From contig JAOZUR010000024.1 in NCBI GenBank assembly GCA_029938555.1, positions 1-40,942 on the forward strand: a stretch of DNA of 40,942 nucleotides. The letters are read 5' to 3'. Both the position numbers and the translations under genes were made by a program. Origin of the DNA: Candidatus Sabulitectum sp. (GTDB lineage: Bacteria > Fermentibacterota > Fermentibacteria > Fermentibacterales > JCC-6). Shown one piece after another: positions 33,702 through 40,942 of the stretch. The notes beneath the pieces are model-generated. The model ran no database searches. It saw only the letters and a program-made list of their open reading frames with translations, and had not been told where the DNA came from. Position 1 is the stretch's first letter, and every line of letters begins with the position of its first letter.

Positions 33702-34844
33702 TTAATTATTCTGATAAGCTGGACATGTATTGCAATCAGTATCTGTAGCACAACCAGTGTCGCTTGTCAGCAAAAAAGTAAATCCTGAATCAGGATCACA
33801 TCTAAAGCTATATCTAGCAAGATATTGGTAAATTATACCTGCTCTCTCGGTATTGTAAGGTTCATACTCAATAGCAAATAATCTGAATCGCATCTGTTCA
33901 GCCATAGAATTAACATTTTCCTGCCAAGGAGATAAATCAGTCTGTGATCTAAAATCCATCCACCAAGGGGCGATTACTCCTGCAAGTTCAGGAATTGTAT
34001 TAAGACCAGTCTGCCAGTCAGAGGTGTCAGCTTGAACTAGGACCAAAACCGGCCCATCTGCATTTTCAAGATCGTTAAACAAATCAATGCCACGGTCACC
34101 ATTTACTTCAGGAAAAGAAAGAATATAAATTGAATCTTGTTCAATTGCGTTGTAAATACTAACCGGACCACATTCTTCCGAACTGTCATGGTCATGCCCA
34201 AGAATATCAACAACAACTTCTCCGGATTGGGTGTAATAAGTTGCAAGCCCACGAATGCCCATAATTCCAAAATAAACTGCAACAAAAATAGCAGCATACT
34301 TGGCAACAGAGTTTAACCATTTTTTCTTACTAAATAGTCCTACAATTGCAAATGGAAGCATATACACAGTTGTTCCCAGGAAAAATCCGGTAAAAAGCAT
34401 TGCTCCATTCAATGGACCGCTTGCATCAAAAGCACTGGTAAGGGCAATCAGAAAAGCTGGACAAACGGAAAAACCAGTAAGAATTCCAAGTAGAATAGGA
34501 CTTTTAGTTAATTTCATCCATTTAGGAATATCACAGCCGCCGCAGGTTTTATTAACCCGAACAACAGAAGAGATCATGTATATTGAAAAAAGTATGTAAC
34601 CGGAAAAGGCAAGAGGAACTCGGATGGAAGATGGAAGGCTACCACCAAGCATACCCATAATAGCACCAAATGCGGCATAAGAAACAAAACGCCCTAAGTT
34701 AAGCATTATTATAGTTACAAGAGTTTGTTTGTTTGAACGCTGTTCGCTAAGAAGATAAGTAAGATATATGGGGCCACAGGATGCCAGACATGATATTCCT
34801 GTTGCCAACCCAAGGGTAGTGCCCTCTACTAGTCCGGTGAACAT
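33702..34844 (-). CDS. DsbD/CcdA-like (TauE/SafE-type) redox transporter with extracytoplasmic domain
   Basis: 380 aa. Six TM helices occupy about 1-205 in the DsbD_2/COG2836 pattern. TM1 has Cys19-x3-Cys23-Gly-Pro, a loop has a CxxC (Cys101-GG-Cys104), and the later helix has Cys128-Pro129. CcdA/DsbD proteins use such a TM Cys pair to carry reducing equivalents outward from thioredoxin. Residues ~210-380 are a soluble extension ending in DTGCATDTDCNTCPAYQNN with a cluster of cysteines. I do not recognise its fold. Its operon continues into the CitD-CitE gene. It lies downstream of the ferredoxin/barrel operon, separated by a terminator, and may supply reductant for that system (inference). 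Confidence 0.72.
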   Translation of the reverse strand: MFTGLVEGTTLGLATGISCLASCGPIYLTYLLSEQRSNKQTLVTIIMLNLGRFVSYAAFGAIMGMLGGSLPSSIRVPLAFSGYILFSIYMISSVVRVNKTCGGCDIPKWMKLTKSPILLGILTGFSVCPAFLIALTSAFDASGPLNGAMLFTGFFLGTTVYMLPFAIVGLFSKKKWLNSVAKYAAIFVAVYFGIMGIRGLATYYTQSGEVVVDILGHDHDSSEECGPVSIYNAIEQDSIYILSFPEVNGDRGIDLFNDLENADGPVLVLVQADTSDWQTGLNTIPELAGVIAPWWMDFRSQTDLSPWQENVNSMAEQMRFRLFAIEYEPYNTERAGIIYQYLARYSFRCDPDSGFTFLLTSDTGCATDTDCNTCPAYQNN

Positions 34845-34876
34845 TTATGAATTCCCCTCTGTTTATTTTAGAAAAA

Positions 34877-34914
34877 TGCCGTGATTGTTTACTCTTAAGA
34901 TAACAATCACGGCA
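34877..34914 (-). terminator. Terminator of the ferredoxin/barrel operon
   Basis: On the minus strand TGCCGTGATTGTT, 12-nt loop, AACAATCACGGCA, then TTTTTC. A 13-bp perfect stem, 19 bp after the barrel stop. Confidence 0.88.
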
Positions 34915-34932
34915 TATTTTGTTCCAATAACT

Positions 34933-36132
34933 TTAAAACTGTGCCGGGTAGAAACCAAGTCCGCCTCTGATTTTACCCCACACTTCATTTGTGGATAAAG
35001 TCGAGGCTTCCCTTTCGTAAACTACAAATGTATTTAAACCATTTTGCATGCGAAATTCAAGACCGCCTCCAATTATTTCCCTTGTTCTGTATCCACCTGT
35101 GTTAACTACAGAACTGGGACCATACCAAAGTTTGCCGGTCACAAGAGCAGAAAGACCGCTATAAATACTAATACGACCCTCAAGCTCACCAAGTCTTGTG
35201 GTAATGGCTGACTCGGTAAGTTGACCACCAATTACAATTGAGGAAGGAACATTACCCCATCCTCCAAATTTATACTGGCCTCTTATGGCACTCTGAAACG
35301 GGCCAAATCTTGTTTCATCTTCATAAAAATCAGCAGCCTGGCTGAATGTAATGTTGAACATTACATTTCTAGCAACATTCTGCACTGCTCTAAGTCTACC
35401 TGTGAATCGATTTGGTAATGATGCTCCGGTGTAATCTTCTCCGGTATACAAAGAGTACTCTGCTTCAGCTGTGAGAAAAGTATTTGAAGGAAAATGTAAC
35501 GGTTCATAACCTGCTGAAACATCCACCCGTGACCAGTTTTGGTCATAATCAAGGGTTTCAAGTTTTGTCTGATGAGAGATACCTGCAACAGCAAGATAAC
35601 CACCAATTGGCGTATGCCACAATACATCTCCACCATAAGTCATTTCAGACCATTCAGTATCATTGTCTGAATCAAGAGCTGTTACATCTTTTTTCCAGAA
35701 CAAACCTCTGCCACTGATTTCAAAGATTCCTGGAAGAGAATAAGACAAACGAAGACCAGGTCTTAACGCAGAATTTCTGTAACCCTCGCCCAGAAAAAGA
35801 GGCAAAACCACATCAGTACTATCGAAGTGTTTTGTTATCTGGATTTCTGGATTTATAGTGAACCCGCCAAAGTTGATTCTACCTTCGAGCTGGGTATCAA
35901 GATGGCTTCGATAAAAACGGGGTACAACAGCACCTTCACCGCTGGAAACCCTGTCCACATCAAGTTTGACATCCCAGTTAGATCCTTCCATGCGGAAACC
36001 AGCCTGGCCCCATTTGTGTAAGCCTTCACCATAATTAATACTGTCTGAGACAACATTCATCTGACCATAACCCTCGAAATTAATTCCAAAAGCCACGGTT
36101 CCAACAAGAAGCAAGATTGCAAACAATTTCAT
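34933..36132 (-). CDS. Outer-membrane beta-barrel in the exported-ferredoxin operon
   Basis: 399 aa. Signal peptide MKLFAILLLVGTVAFG is followed by alternating amphipathic strands for the whole length (e.g. GFRMEGSNWDVKLDVDRV, FTINPEIQITKHF, LRPGLRLSYSLPG, GQYKFGG) and ends in FYPAQF, with a C-terminal Phe as in BAM-inserted porins. I count roughly 16-22 strands and cannot assign a named porin family. Its ATG overlaps the stop of the upstream ferredoxin by one base (TAATG), so the two are co-translated. Location in one operon with four exported ferredoxins suggests a role in passing electrons or substrate through the outer membrane. That role is inference. Confidence 0.75.
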   Translation of the reverse strand: MKLFAILLLVGTVAFGINFEGYGQMNVVSDSINYGEGLHKWGQAGFRMEGSNWDVKLDVDRVSSGEGAVVPRFYRSHLDTQLEGRINFGGFTINPEIQITKHFDSTDVVLPLFLGEGYRNSALRPGLRLSYSLPGIFEISGRGLFWKKDVTALDSDNDTEWSEMTYGGDVLWHTPIGGYLAVAGISHQTKLETLDYDQNWSRVDVSAGYEPLHFPSNTFLTAEAEYSLYTGEDYTGASLPNRFTGRLRAVQNVARNVMFNITFSQAADFYEDETRFGPFQSAIRGQYKFGGWGNVPSSIVIGGQLTESAITTRLGELEGRISIYSGLSALVTGKLWYGPSSVVNTGGYRTREIIGGGLEFRMQNGLNTFVVYEREASTLSTNEVWGKIRGGLGFYPAQF

Positions 36133-36380
36133 TAGTAGATTGCTCCTTCCGGACAGACTTCAACGCATCTGTTACACTGATGGCACAGGCTTGGATTTAT
36201 AACTGCATCACCATCTATTACCTCTATAGCGTTGTAAGGGCACACCTCTTCGCATTCACCACAACCAACACAACGGGATGTATCAACAGTAAGAAGTGCA
36301 GATGCAAGAGGACCATCGCATGCGACAAAAACAACTAAAGCCAGTACTGTTACCAATAAAAATTTAGTGAATCGCGTCAT
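36132..36380 (-). CDS. Exported 2[4Fe-4S] ferredoxin, probable lipoprotein (82 aa)
   Basis: MTRFTKFLLVTVLALVVFVA then Cys21-Asp22: a signal peptide with a lipobox-like VFVAC (Phe at -3 is unusual). A bare bacterial ferredoxin domain follows, with motif 1 Cys37-x2-Cys40-x2-Cys43-x3-Cys47-Pro and motif 2 Cys66-x2-Cys69-x2-Cys72-x3-Cys76-Pro, so two [4Fe-4S] clusters. No twin-arginine is present, so export would be Sec-type with cluster insertion outside the cytoplasm. It overlaps the 77-aa ferredoxin by 17 bp upstream and the barrel by one base downstream. Confidence 0.85.
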   Translation of the reverse strand: MTRFTKFLLVTVLALVVFVACDGPLASALLTVDTSRCVGCGECEEVCPYNAIEVIDGDAVINPSLCHQCNRCVEVCPEGAIY

Positions 36381-36597
36381 AGGTACACACCCCCTGACAA
36401 AGTCCGCAGTTTATGCAACTTTCAGGATCAATGCGGGAGTTGCCATCCTCAATAACGATGGCATTAACAGGGCAGACAACTTTACAATCACCACATCCAC
36501 TGCATTTGTCTTGTTCTACCCAGTACCTTGTTCCACCGGTTGCCATGGTAGCAGCAAGAAGAACAATAACAAGAGTTAAAAGACCTTTTTTGATCAT
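36364..36597 (-). CDS. Exported 2[4Fe-4S] ferredoxin (77 aa)
   Basis: MIKKGLLTLVIVLLAATMATGG is a clear Sec signal peptide (Lys-Lys, hydrophobic core, small residues before GT). The mature part is a ~55-residue ferredoxin: Cys32-x2-Cys35-x2-Cys38-x3-Cys42-Pro and Cys61-x2-Cys64-x2-Cys67-x3-Cys71, the last followed by Thr rather than Pro. It is soluble and periplasmic or cell-surface after cleavage. It starts in a TAATG overlap with the 143-aa ferredoxin and overlaps the next gene by 17 bp. Confidence 0.85.
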   Translation of the reverse strand: MIKKGLLTLVIVLLAATMATGGTRYWVEQDKCSGCGDCKVVCPVNAIVIEDGNSRIDPESCINCGLCQGVCTYDAIH

Positions 36598-37028
36598 TAC
36601 TCTACCTCAAATCCTTCCTGAATTAATTCTTCATTACCATCAGCATCTATGCCAAAAAGATTACAATCATCTTCATCAAGAAGCTCAATAGTACTGGTTG
36701 GGCAAGCGCTAGCACAGATTCCACAATTTATGCAGAGTTCGGCATCGATATATGCAATATTGTCTTCGTTCATTACTATTGCATCAACAGGGCACTGACT
36801 GACGCAGATAGCACAACTGATGCATCCTTCTGGAATTACATAATAAGCTTCTATAACTTCAGCAGACTGAGGAAATTCGCCATCTTCCAATTCTATGGTC
36901 TTGACAACGGCACCTTTAGATTGAATCTCAAGTGAGGAAAAGTCTCCGTCAACAGGCCCCCAGTTAAAAGAAAAAATACCTGCAAATGCTGCCAGAGTAA
37001 CAACAAAAATTAAAACTATGCTTTTCAA
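36597..37028 (-). CDS. Exported 2[4Fe-4S] ferredoxin with N- and C-terminal extensions (143 aa)
   Basis: TTG start (RBS AAGGGAG). MKSIVLIFVVTLAAFAGIFS is a signal peptide or N-terminal anchor, followed by a ~45-residue spacer rich in acidic residues. The two cluster motifs are Cys69-x2-Cys72-x2-Cys75-x3-Cys79-Pro and Cys99-x2-Cys102-x2-Cys105-x3-Cys109-Pro. The acidic tail DEDDCNLFGIDADGNEELIQ could bind Ca or a partner. It lies 34 bp after the first ferredoxin gene and is coupled to the next by TAATG. Confidence 0.82.
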   Translation of the reverse strand: MKSIVLIFVVTLAAFAGIFSFNWGPVDGDFSSLEIQSKGAVVKTIELEDGEFPQSAEVIEAYYVIPEGCISCAICVSQCPVDAIVMNEDNIAYIDAELCINCGICASACPTSTIELLDEDDCNLFGIDADGNEELIQEGFEVE

Positions 37029-37062
37029 GAAAAGCTCCCTTCTATAAAATATGTTAATTCAG

Positions 37063-38010
37063 TTAAGGACGATCCGGTTGATCTGAAACCCAATCTGAGG
37101 CAACTACCATTCGTTTGATGGATCTTAATCCAGCATAGGCTGAAGGATCAGGATTAATGATTGCATGATAGTTCCAGCACTCTAACAAACATTCTCCGCA
37201 ATTGATACAGTCATCGTAGTCAATGTAAACCATATTAGGTACTGTACCTATTGGAAGTGTATCTTGCCATATTGCATCCACAGGGCATCCATAACCACAG
37301 AAAATATCTGTATCATCAGCATACTCGGTTAAAATGTAACAAGCTGATTCGTCTCCTGCAGTGCATCGACCACAGCTGTTAGTTGGATAAAATGTATAGT
37401 GATTATTGTAGTAAATAAGTCGTTGCGATCCGGAAGTAACAGCTATATCAGTTGCTGGGTTTTCTTCACTGAAAAAAGCTCTGATACCAAAGAAATAGTT
37501 TTTCCCATATCTTGTTCCACTAATTGCATCAACTGGGCAGACATCCATGCACTGACCGCAAGCGGTACACTTGTCATAATCAATAACAGCAATTCCACCT
37601 TGAACTACTATTGCATCCATAGGGCATACTTGTTCGCACAAACCACATCCAATGCACGGCTCTTCTTCAACTTCAACCCTAACAAAAATATTCGCTGTAT
37701 CAGCCGGTGCAGCAACTGTGGCCATTGGAGTTGCCTCATACCAATTTTCAGCTGTAATTGGCGTTTCTGATGCTCTGATTTCATAGTACACAGCATTATC
37801 AACTTCAGTCCAACGCATGGTAAATGCAGAGAACTCACCTGTCATATAACCCCAGATGGGGTCAACAGCACCCACTGTGATGCCATGATCAACAGTAAGG
37901 CTATCTGAAGAGATGTTACCTGGATTTACAGGATTGGCAGTCTCTTTCAAACAGGCGGCAGCAGAAGCTAGCAGTACAACTGCAAGTAGTATAACAATTT
38001 GCTTCTTCAA
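37063..38010 (-). CDS. Exported polyferredoxin lipoprotein with FN3-like domain (315 aa)
   Basis: Chosen start is TTG at 38010, 8 nt after GGAGG; the frame extends ten codons further to an ATG with no RBS. MKKQIVILLAVVLLASAAAC gives a signal with Cys20 in a lipoprotein-like position. Residues ~30-115 look like an FN3-type sandwich (FTMRWTEVDNAVYYEIRAS). Then Cys119 begins CIGCGLCEQVCPMDAI, followed by CTACGQCMDVCPVDAI. An irregular set follows (CGRC ... CYILTEY ... CGYGCPVDAI), and CINCGECLLEC lies at about 268-278. That makes three to four likely [4Fe-4S] sites. The FN3-like half is interrupted by the first ferredoxin pair, an unusual insertion. It is the first gene of the ferredoxin-barrel operon. 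Confidence 0.8.
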   Translation of the reverse strand: MKKQIVILLAVVLLASAAACLKETANPVNPGNISSDSLTVDHGITVGAVDPIWGYMTGEFSAFTMRWTEVDNAVYYEIRASETPITAENWYEATPMATVAAPADTANIFVRVEVEEEPCIGCGLCEQVCPMDAIVVQGGIAVIDYDKCTACGQCMDVCPVDAISGTRYGKNYFFGIRAFFSEENPATDIAVTSGSQRLIYYNNHYTFYPTNSCGRCTAGDESACYILTEYADDTDIFCGYGCPVDAIWQDTLPIGTVPNMVYIDYDDCINCGECLLECWNYHAIINPDPSAYAGLRSIKRMVVASDWVSDQPDRP

Positions 38011-38201
38011 AACAAAAACCTCCGTTTTTAGTTTATACATAATTTCAATCTTACTTTAGTAATACAATCAATAGACTATTATTGTTCCTTTTTGCTTAAG
38101 AAACAAGCGTTTCCAGAAACAGAAAAAATATTCCTATTAAAATAGTACAAAAATTGCTTGCAAACACAACGATAATGTTTTAAGATGGTACAGGAGGCAA
38201 C

Positions 38202-39179
38202 ATGAAAACATTACCGATTTATTTAATAACAATCCTTTTATTTCCTTCTTTTGTTTTTGCCCATGCGCTGATTATCAGTTCTCTGGATGCAGGTGTTACG
38301 TGGAATGTTGAACAAAGTTATACACCGTTTAAACTGAATGATGTGGCTGTAAGCATTACCACTGGAATTGCCATTACCGTAGGTGATAATGGTACAATTC
38401 TTCGCAGGGATGAAGAAGGAAATTGGATTGATGTTTCACCAGACGGTTTATCAAAAGATTTATACTCTGTGGCTGTTGGAATTTCCAGTATGATGGCTTG
38501 TGGAGAAGACGGAGTTATTCTTTCTTCATTTGATGGAGGTAACAACTGGAGGGTTTTGTCTGATTCAGATCATGAAAACATTGATCTATACAGTGTAAAT
38601 TTTGATCCTACTCATGCTAATTCATTTTTGATAGCAGGGGAAAATGGTTTTCTTTTTTCCTCTGAATCTGGGATAATTCAAGTCCCTGATAATTCTGATT
38701 TTGTAACCTCATCTGTAAAACTCTGCAGTGGCTTTCCTGAAGTTGTTTTCTCTAGAAATGGAACCATCTATTACCCAAGCAGCGGTGAAATTATATCCAT
38801 TCCAGATATAACTATAAATGGTTCAACAAGTGTGGTTTCCGGTGGAGGCAAATTTATAACTGTCGGGGATAATGGAGTTATTTTTCGTTACTCCACTGAA
38901 AATCTTTGGGAATCTATTCCATCTACAACTTTTGCAAATCTGAACGATGTTACATATATCACCTGGGGAGTATCTGCTTGTGCTGTGGGAGATAATGGTA
39001 CAGTTCTGTTTTCTGGTGATAATGGTTTATCATGGGAACAGATAAACCTGGGTACAACCAGAAATTTGAATGCTGTTGGTGGAAACGGTGCAGGTGAAAT
39101 TTATATTGTAGGCAATACTGTAATGTCTGATCTGAAAGAAACTTTTAATTTTTTTGAAATGTCTTCTGATGAACATTAA
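38202..39179 (+). CDS. Ycf48-like secreted beta-propeller
   Basis: 325 aa with signal peptide (MKTLPIYLITILLFPSFVFA). Repeats of the Ycf48/HCF136 and BNR type follow: SLDAGVTWNVEQSY, VGDNGTILRRDEEGNW, CGEDGVILSSFDGGNNWRVL, VGDNGVIFRYSTENLW, VGDNGTVLFSGDNGLSWEQI. The alternation x-G-D-N-G-x-I/V and S-x-D-x-G-x-x-W defines the fold. In phototrophs Ycf48 helps photosystem II assembly, but bacterial homologs outside phototrophs have unknown roles. RBS is CAGGAGG. It is divergent from the ferredoxin operon, about 190 bp apart, so they may share regulation. Confidence 0.8.
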   Translation: MKTLPIYLITILLFPSFVFAHALIISSLDAGVTWNVEQSYTPFKLNDVAVSITTGIAITVGDNGTILRRDEEGNWIDVSPDGLSKDLYSVAVGISSMMACGEDGVILSSFDGGNNWRVLSDSDHENIDLYSVNFDPTHANSFLIAGENGFLFSSESGIIQVPDNSDFVTSSVKLCSGFPEVVFSRNGTIYYPSSGEIISIPDITINGSTSVVSGGGKFITVGDNGVIFRYSTENLWESIPSTTFANLNDVTYITWGVSACAVGDNGTVLFSGDNGLSWEQINLGTTRNLNAVGGNGAGEIYIVGNTVMSDLKETFNFFEMSSDEH

Positions 39180-39816
39180 TGAACTGTATAATCGATTGTT
39201 CTCTTGTTTTGGTCCAATGGGCTGGTGGCCTGGTGAAAGCTCCTTTGAGCATTTCATTGGTACCATTCTTGCACAGAATACAAGATGGGAAAGAGTTGTA
39301 CCGGTTATTGAAAGAATGAAAAACAAGGGTTTTCTTACCCCTGAACAGTATACCAGTATAAGTCAGGAAAGTCTGGCAGAATTACTAAAAGGCTCAGGAA
39401 CATATCAGAGGAAAGCCCAGTACCTACAAACAGCCGGTAAATACATGATTTCTATAGGATGGAATGGAACACCAGAATCAGTAACCATGAAAACTCATAA
39501 GCTAAGAAGTGAACTGCTTTCTCTTAAAGGAATAGGCCCGGAAACCTGCGATTGTATTTTGCTTTATGTACTGGAAAGACCTGTTTTTGTAGTTGATGCT
39601 TACACAAAACGAATATTAGAAAGACACGGGTTGTGTGGCAGCAAGGCAATATATCAAGAAGTCCAAAATATTTTCCATACTGATCTGACCAATGATGTTA
39701 AGGTATTCAAGGAATTTCATGCACTTATAGTAGAATGTGCAAAGAAATTCTGCCGACCTAAACCACTATGCACAAACTGCCCATTGAAAGAAAAAGGAGT
39801 TTCCTGTGATTGTTAG
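39169..39816 (+). CDS. Endonuclease III-related HhH-GPD protein
   Basis: 215 aa from ATG 39169 (an in-frame ATG at 39154 is possible; neither has a strong RBS). It overlaps the propeller gene's end. It has the EndoIII fold: FEHFIGTILAQNTRWERV, the HhH hairpin LLSLKGIGPETCDCILLY, and the catalytic Asp in FVVDAYTKRILERHG. A C-terminal Cys set, Cys-x5-Cys-x2-Cys-x8-Cys (in FCRPKPLCTNCP), probably holds a [4Fe-4S] cluster. The absence of the EndoIII Lys (here Pro-Glu-Thr at GIGPET) matches the 'endonuclease III related' branch (mono-functional glycosylases, MIG/MJ1434-like). It repairs damaged or mismatched bases in DNA. The next gene overlaps it by 11 bp. Confidence 0.85.
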   Translation: MNINELYNRLFSCFGPMGWWPGESSFEHFIGTILAQNTRWERVVPVIERMKNKGFLTPEQYTSISQESLAELLKGSGTYQRKAQYLQTAGKYMISIGWNGTPESVTMKTHKLRSELLSLKGIGPETCDCILLYVLERPVFVVDAYTKRILERHGLCGSKAIYQEVQNIFHTDLTNDVKVFKEFHALIVECAKKFCRPKPLCTNCPLKEKGVSCDC

Positions 39817-40156
39817 AAGTAAAGGAATTCAAACTGTTCGTAAAAACTTGTTTGGCGGAAAAGGCGAAACTCAAATTGAACCAATTTTCACCTCTGATGA
39901 ATTTAAAGCATCCGTTCGATTTTGTGCAAGAGTAACACTCTCTCCAGGAAGTTCAATTGGATTGCACCAGCACACCGGTGAGGATGAACTGTACTTCATA
40001 ATAGCAGGGTCGGCAGTGGTTTCAGATGAAGAGAGTAAAATTTCAGTTACCCAAGGTGATTCGGTTTTAACAAGAAGCGAGGAATCTCACTCCATTGAGA
40101 ATACTGGTTCATCCGATTTAGTATTAATTGCTGTGATACCACAGGTTCATAAGTAG
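39806..40156 (+). CDS. Small cupin-domain protein
   Basis: 116 aa from GTG (RBS AAAGGAG, inside the preceding gene). A single cupin: motif 1 PGSSIGLHQHTGEDELYFII has the H-x-H-x4-E metal triad, and motif 2 is GDSVLTRSEESHSIENTG, with the second metal His. Cupins of this size bind a divalent metal and may be isomerases, dioxygenases or sensors; no substrate can be named. It overlaps the glycosylase gene by 11 bp, so the two are co-translated. It is followed directly by tRNA-Ser. Confidence 0.82.
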   Translation: MIVRSKGIQTVRKNLFGGKGETQIEPIFTSDEFKASVRFCARVTLSPGSSIGLHQHTGEDELYFIIAGSAVVSDEESKISVTQGDSVLTRSEESHSIENTGSSDLVLIAVIPQVHK

Positions 40157-40175
40157 TTATATTCCGATTCCCTGC

Positions 40176-40267
40176 GGAGGGGTGCCAGAGCGGTTGAATG
40201 GGGCGGTCTCGAAAACCGTTGTCCTCATTTTTGGGGACCGTGGGTTCGAATCCCACCTCCTCCGCCA
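40176..40267 (+). tRNA. tRNA-Ser(CGA)
   Basis: 92 nt class II tRNA. Acceptor GGAGGGG with CTCCTCC, anticodon loop CTCGAAA (CGA), a long variable arm (GTCCTCATTTTTGGGGAC), T arm GTGGGTTCGAATCCCAC, discriminator G and encoded CCA. Confidence 0.95.
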
Positions 40268-40364
40268 GGGAAACAAGATAAAAACAGCACCATCAACTAT
40301 TACTTGAAAAGTTATCAGGCAATGGATAACCTGCTTTGATTCAGATTCCAAGCTGGGGTTTGAT

Positions 40365-40388
40365 GGGCAAATGGATTGCCCTTTCTTT
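40365..40388 (+). terminator. Probable terminator downstream of tRNA-Ser
   Basis: GGGCAA-ATGGA-TTGCCC followed by TTTCTTT. Six-bp stem, about 100 bp after the tRNA. Confidence 0.6.
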
Positions 40389-40495
40389 CCGGTTCTCTAA
40401 AAGCCAGGCTCACAAATATTACTATGGAATTACCTATAATTAGCTGTGTTCGCAGTTTTTTATTATTGTTGATTAGCGTATTGACTCACCATTTT

Positions 40496-40552
40496 TGTTA
40501 CCCGTGACAAGTGGGTGCCTCATCTAAATGTTACCCGTTTAGAATGAACGGG
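40496..40552 (+). repeat. IS-end-like repeats
   Basis: TGTTACCCGT occurs at 40496-40505 and 40529-40538 (33-bp period), followed by hairpin CCCGTT-AACGGG (40534-40552). This resembles the repeated terminal sequences of IS481/ISNCY-type elements, and a transposase-like relic starts 8 bp downstream. Confidence 0.45.
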
Positions 40553-40559
40553 AGATTAG

Positions 40560-40655
40560 ATGGAAAAATTAATTAATATGGAAACACGAAACTAGCTTTT
40601 AAATGTCCTCGGCATGCGTTACCGTGAGGATAGTATGCCAGAGAAGTATGTCCCA
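40560..40655 (+). pseudogene. Decayed transposase N-terminus (IS481/ISNCY-like)
   Basis: ATG-initiated frame reads MEKLINMETRN, TAG, LLNVLGMRYREDSMPEKYV. The spacing METR...MRY...K equals that of transposases starting METR-x8-ARY-x8-K. The frame has a nonsense codon and dissolves after about 30 codons. The rest of the window (to 40942) shows only short frames and no intact gene. Confidence 0.4.
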
Positions 40656-40942
40656 CAAGCAGGAAGAAACCTTCCTCTCCGCATAATTGGAGAACACGCA
40701 AAGATTCCTTTAAGAACGTAATGCCTGAGATACTGGCGTGGCTTGAAGCAGAACCCTTCAGCGAAGAGTAGCGGCCTGGAGAAATGAAAAAGCAAAGGAA
40801 TTATTGAAATTATATTCTATGAAAATGCCAAACCAGAGGAGGCAACGGGAACTATTTCTCGGTAACATTTTTCAGTGAGGCAATACGTGCCAGGGCGACA
40901 GAAAAGGCATATGGGTATTGGTGTTCAAAGTACCTGAATTAT

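Noticed and set aside
36132-38010. Tat export of folded ferredoxins.
   Set aside because: None of the four N-termini has a twin-arginine motif; all look like Sec or lipoprotein signals.
40047-40351. Minus-strand frames reading MGFEPTVPKNEDNGF and similar.
   Set aside because: They are the antisense of tRNA-Ser and of the cupin gene, a well-known type of false gene.

Overview
The window is about 41 kb of low-GC DNA (roughly 40% by eye) from a Gram-negative, probably anaerobic bacterium. Evidence for a double membrane is a tripartite RND pump with a TolC-like channel, FadL-like and porin-like barrels, a Spy/CpxP-like protein and several Sec or lipoprotein signals. Four secreted proteins, or fragments of them, end in a FlgD/T9SS-type C-terminal module (a Pro-Asn/NPF start, a D-x-x-G-R turn and a P-x-G-x-Y finish). 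That style is common in FCB-group and candidate-phylum genomes (Cloacimonadota- or Fermentibacteria-like lineages), but no marker gene here settles the taxonomy. TGA is an ordinary stop codon, and UUG/GUG starts are used several times.

Layout. (1) 1-2000: 3' part of cutA, a creatininase-family hydrolase, a divergent CofE-like ligase and a small PF04020 membrane protein. (2) 2000-8700: an accessory zone beginning at tRNA-Gln. It holds a serine-recombinase remnant, a two-gene AAA-ATPase module that looks defence-like, a graveyard of broken IS and secreted-protein pieces, an FG-GAP secreted protein, and two tandem MITE-like elements next to a frameshifted gene relic. (3) 8700-15100: EttA-like ABC-F protein, a large hybrid sensor kinase with a solute-binding sensor domain, and a PAS-PAS-GAF-PAS protein. 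(4) 15200-21300: a TetR-OMF-MFP-RND operon with single-base start/stop overlaps and a palindromic operator. (5) 21400-27300: gingipain-like C25 protease, a small unknown, Spy/CpxP-like protein, FadL-like barrel, propeller lipoprotein and tRNA-Asp; two promoters share a CpxR-box-like motif. (6) 27500-31700: a secreted protein interrupted by an in-frame TGA in a C-x-x-TGA context followed by a SECIS-like hairpin, then a membrane polyferredoxin carrying five Cys-rich repeats, and a secreted FlgD-tailed protein. (7) 31800-38010: a MetW-like methyltransferase, a CitD-CitE fusion, a DsbD/CcdA-like redox transporter, and an operon of four exported 2[4Fe-4S]-type ferredoxins ending in an outer-membrane beta-barrel. 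(8) 38200-40942: Ycf48-like propeller, EndoIII-related glycosylase, cupin, tRNA-Ser and a decayed IS end.

The most unusual part is region 7, read with region 6. Ferredoxins with Sec or lipoprotein signals are encoded together with a beta-barrel. A DsbD-like thiol transporter lies next door, and a NapH-type polyferredoxin preceded by a possible CxxU selenoprotein lies about 5 kb away. This resembles the logic of porin-cytochrome conduits but with iron-sulfur proteins in place of hemes. The electron-transfer role is inference; the gene order, signal peptides and cysteine motifs are directly visible.
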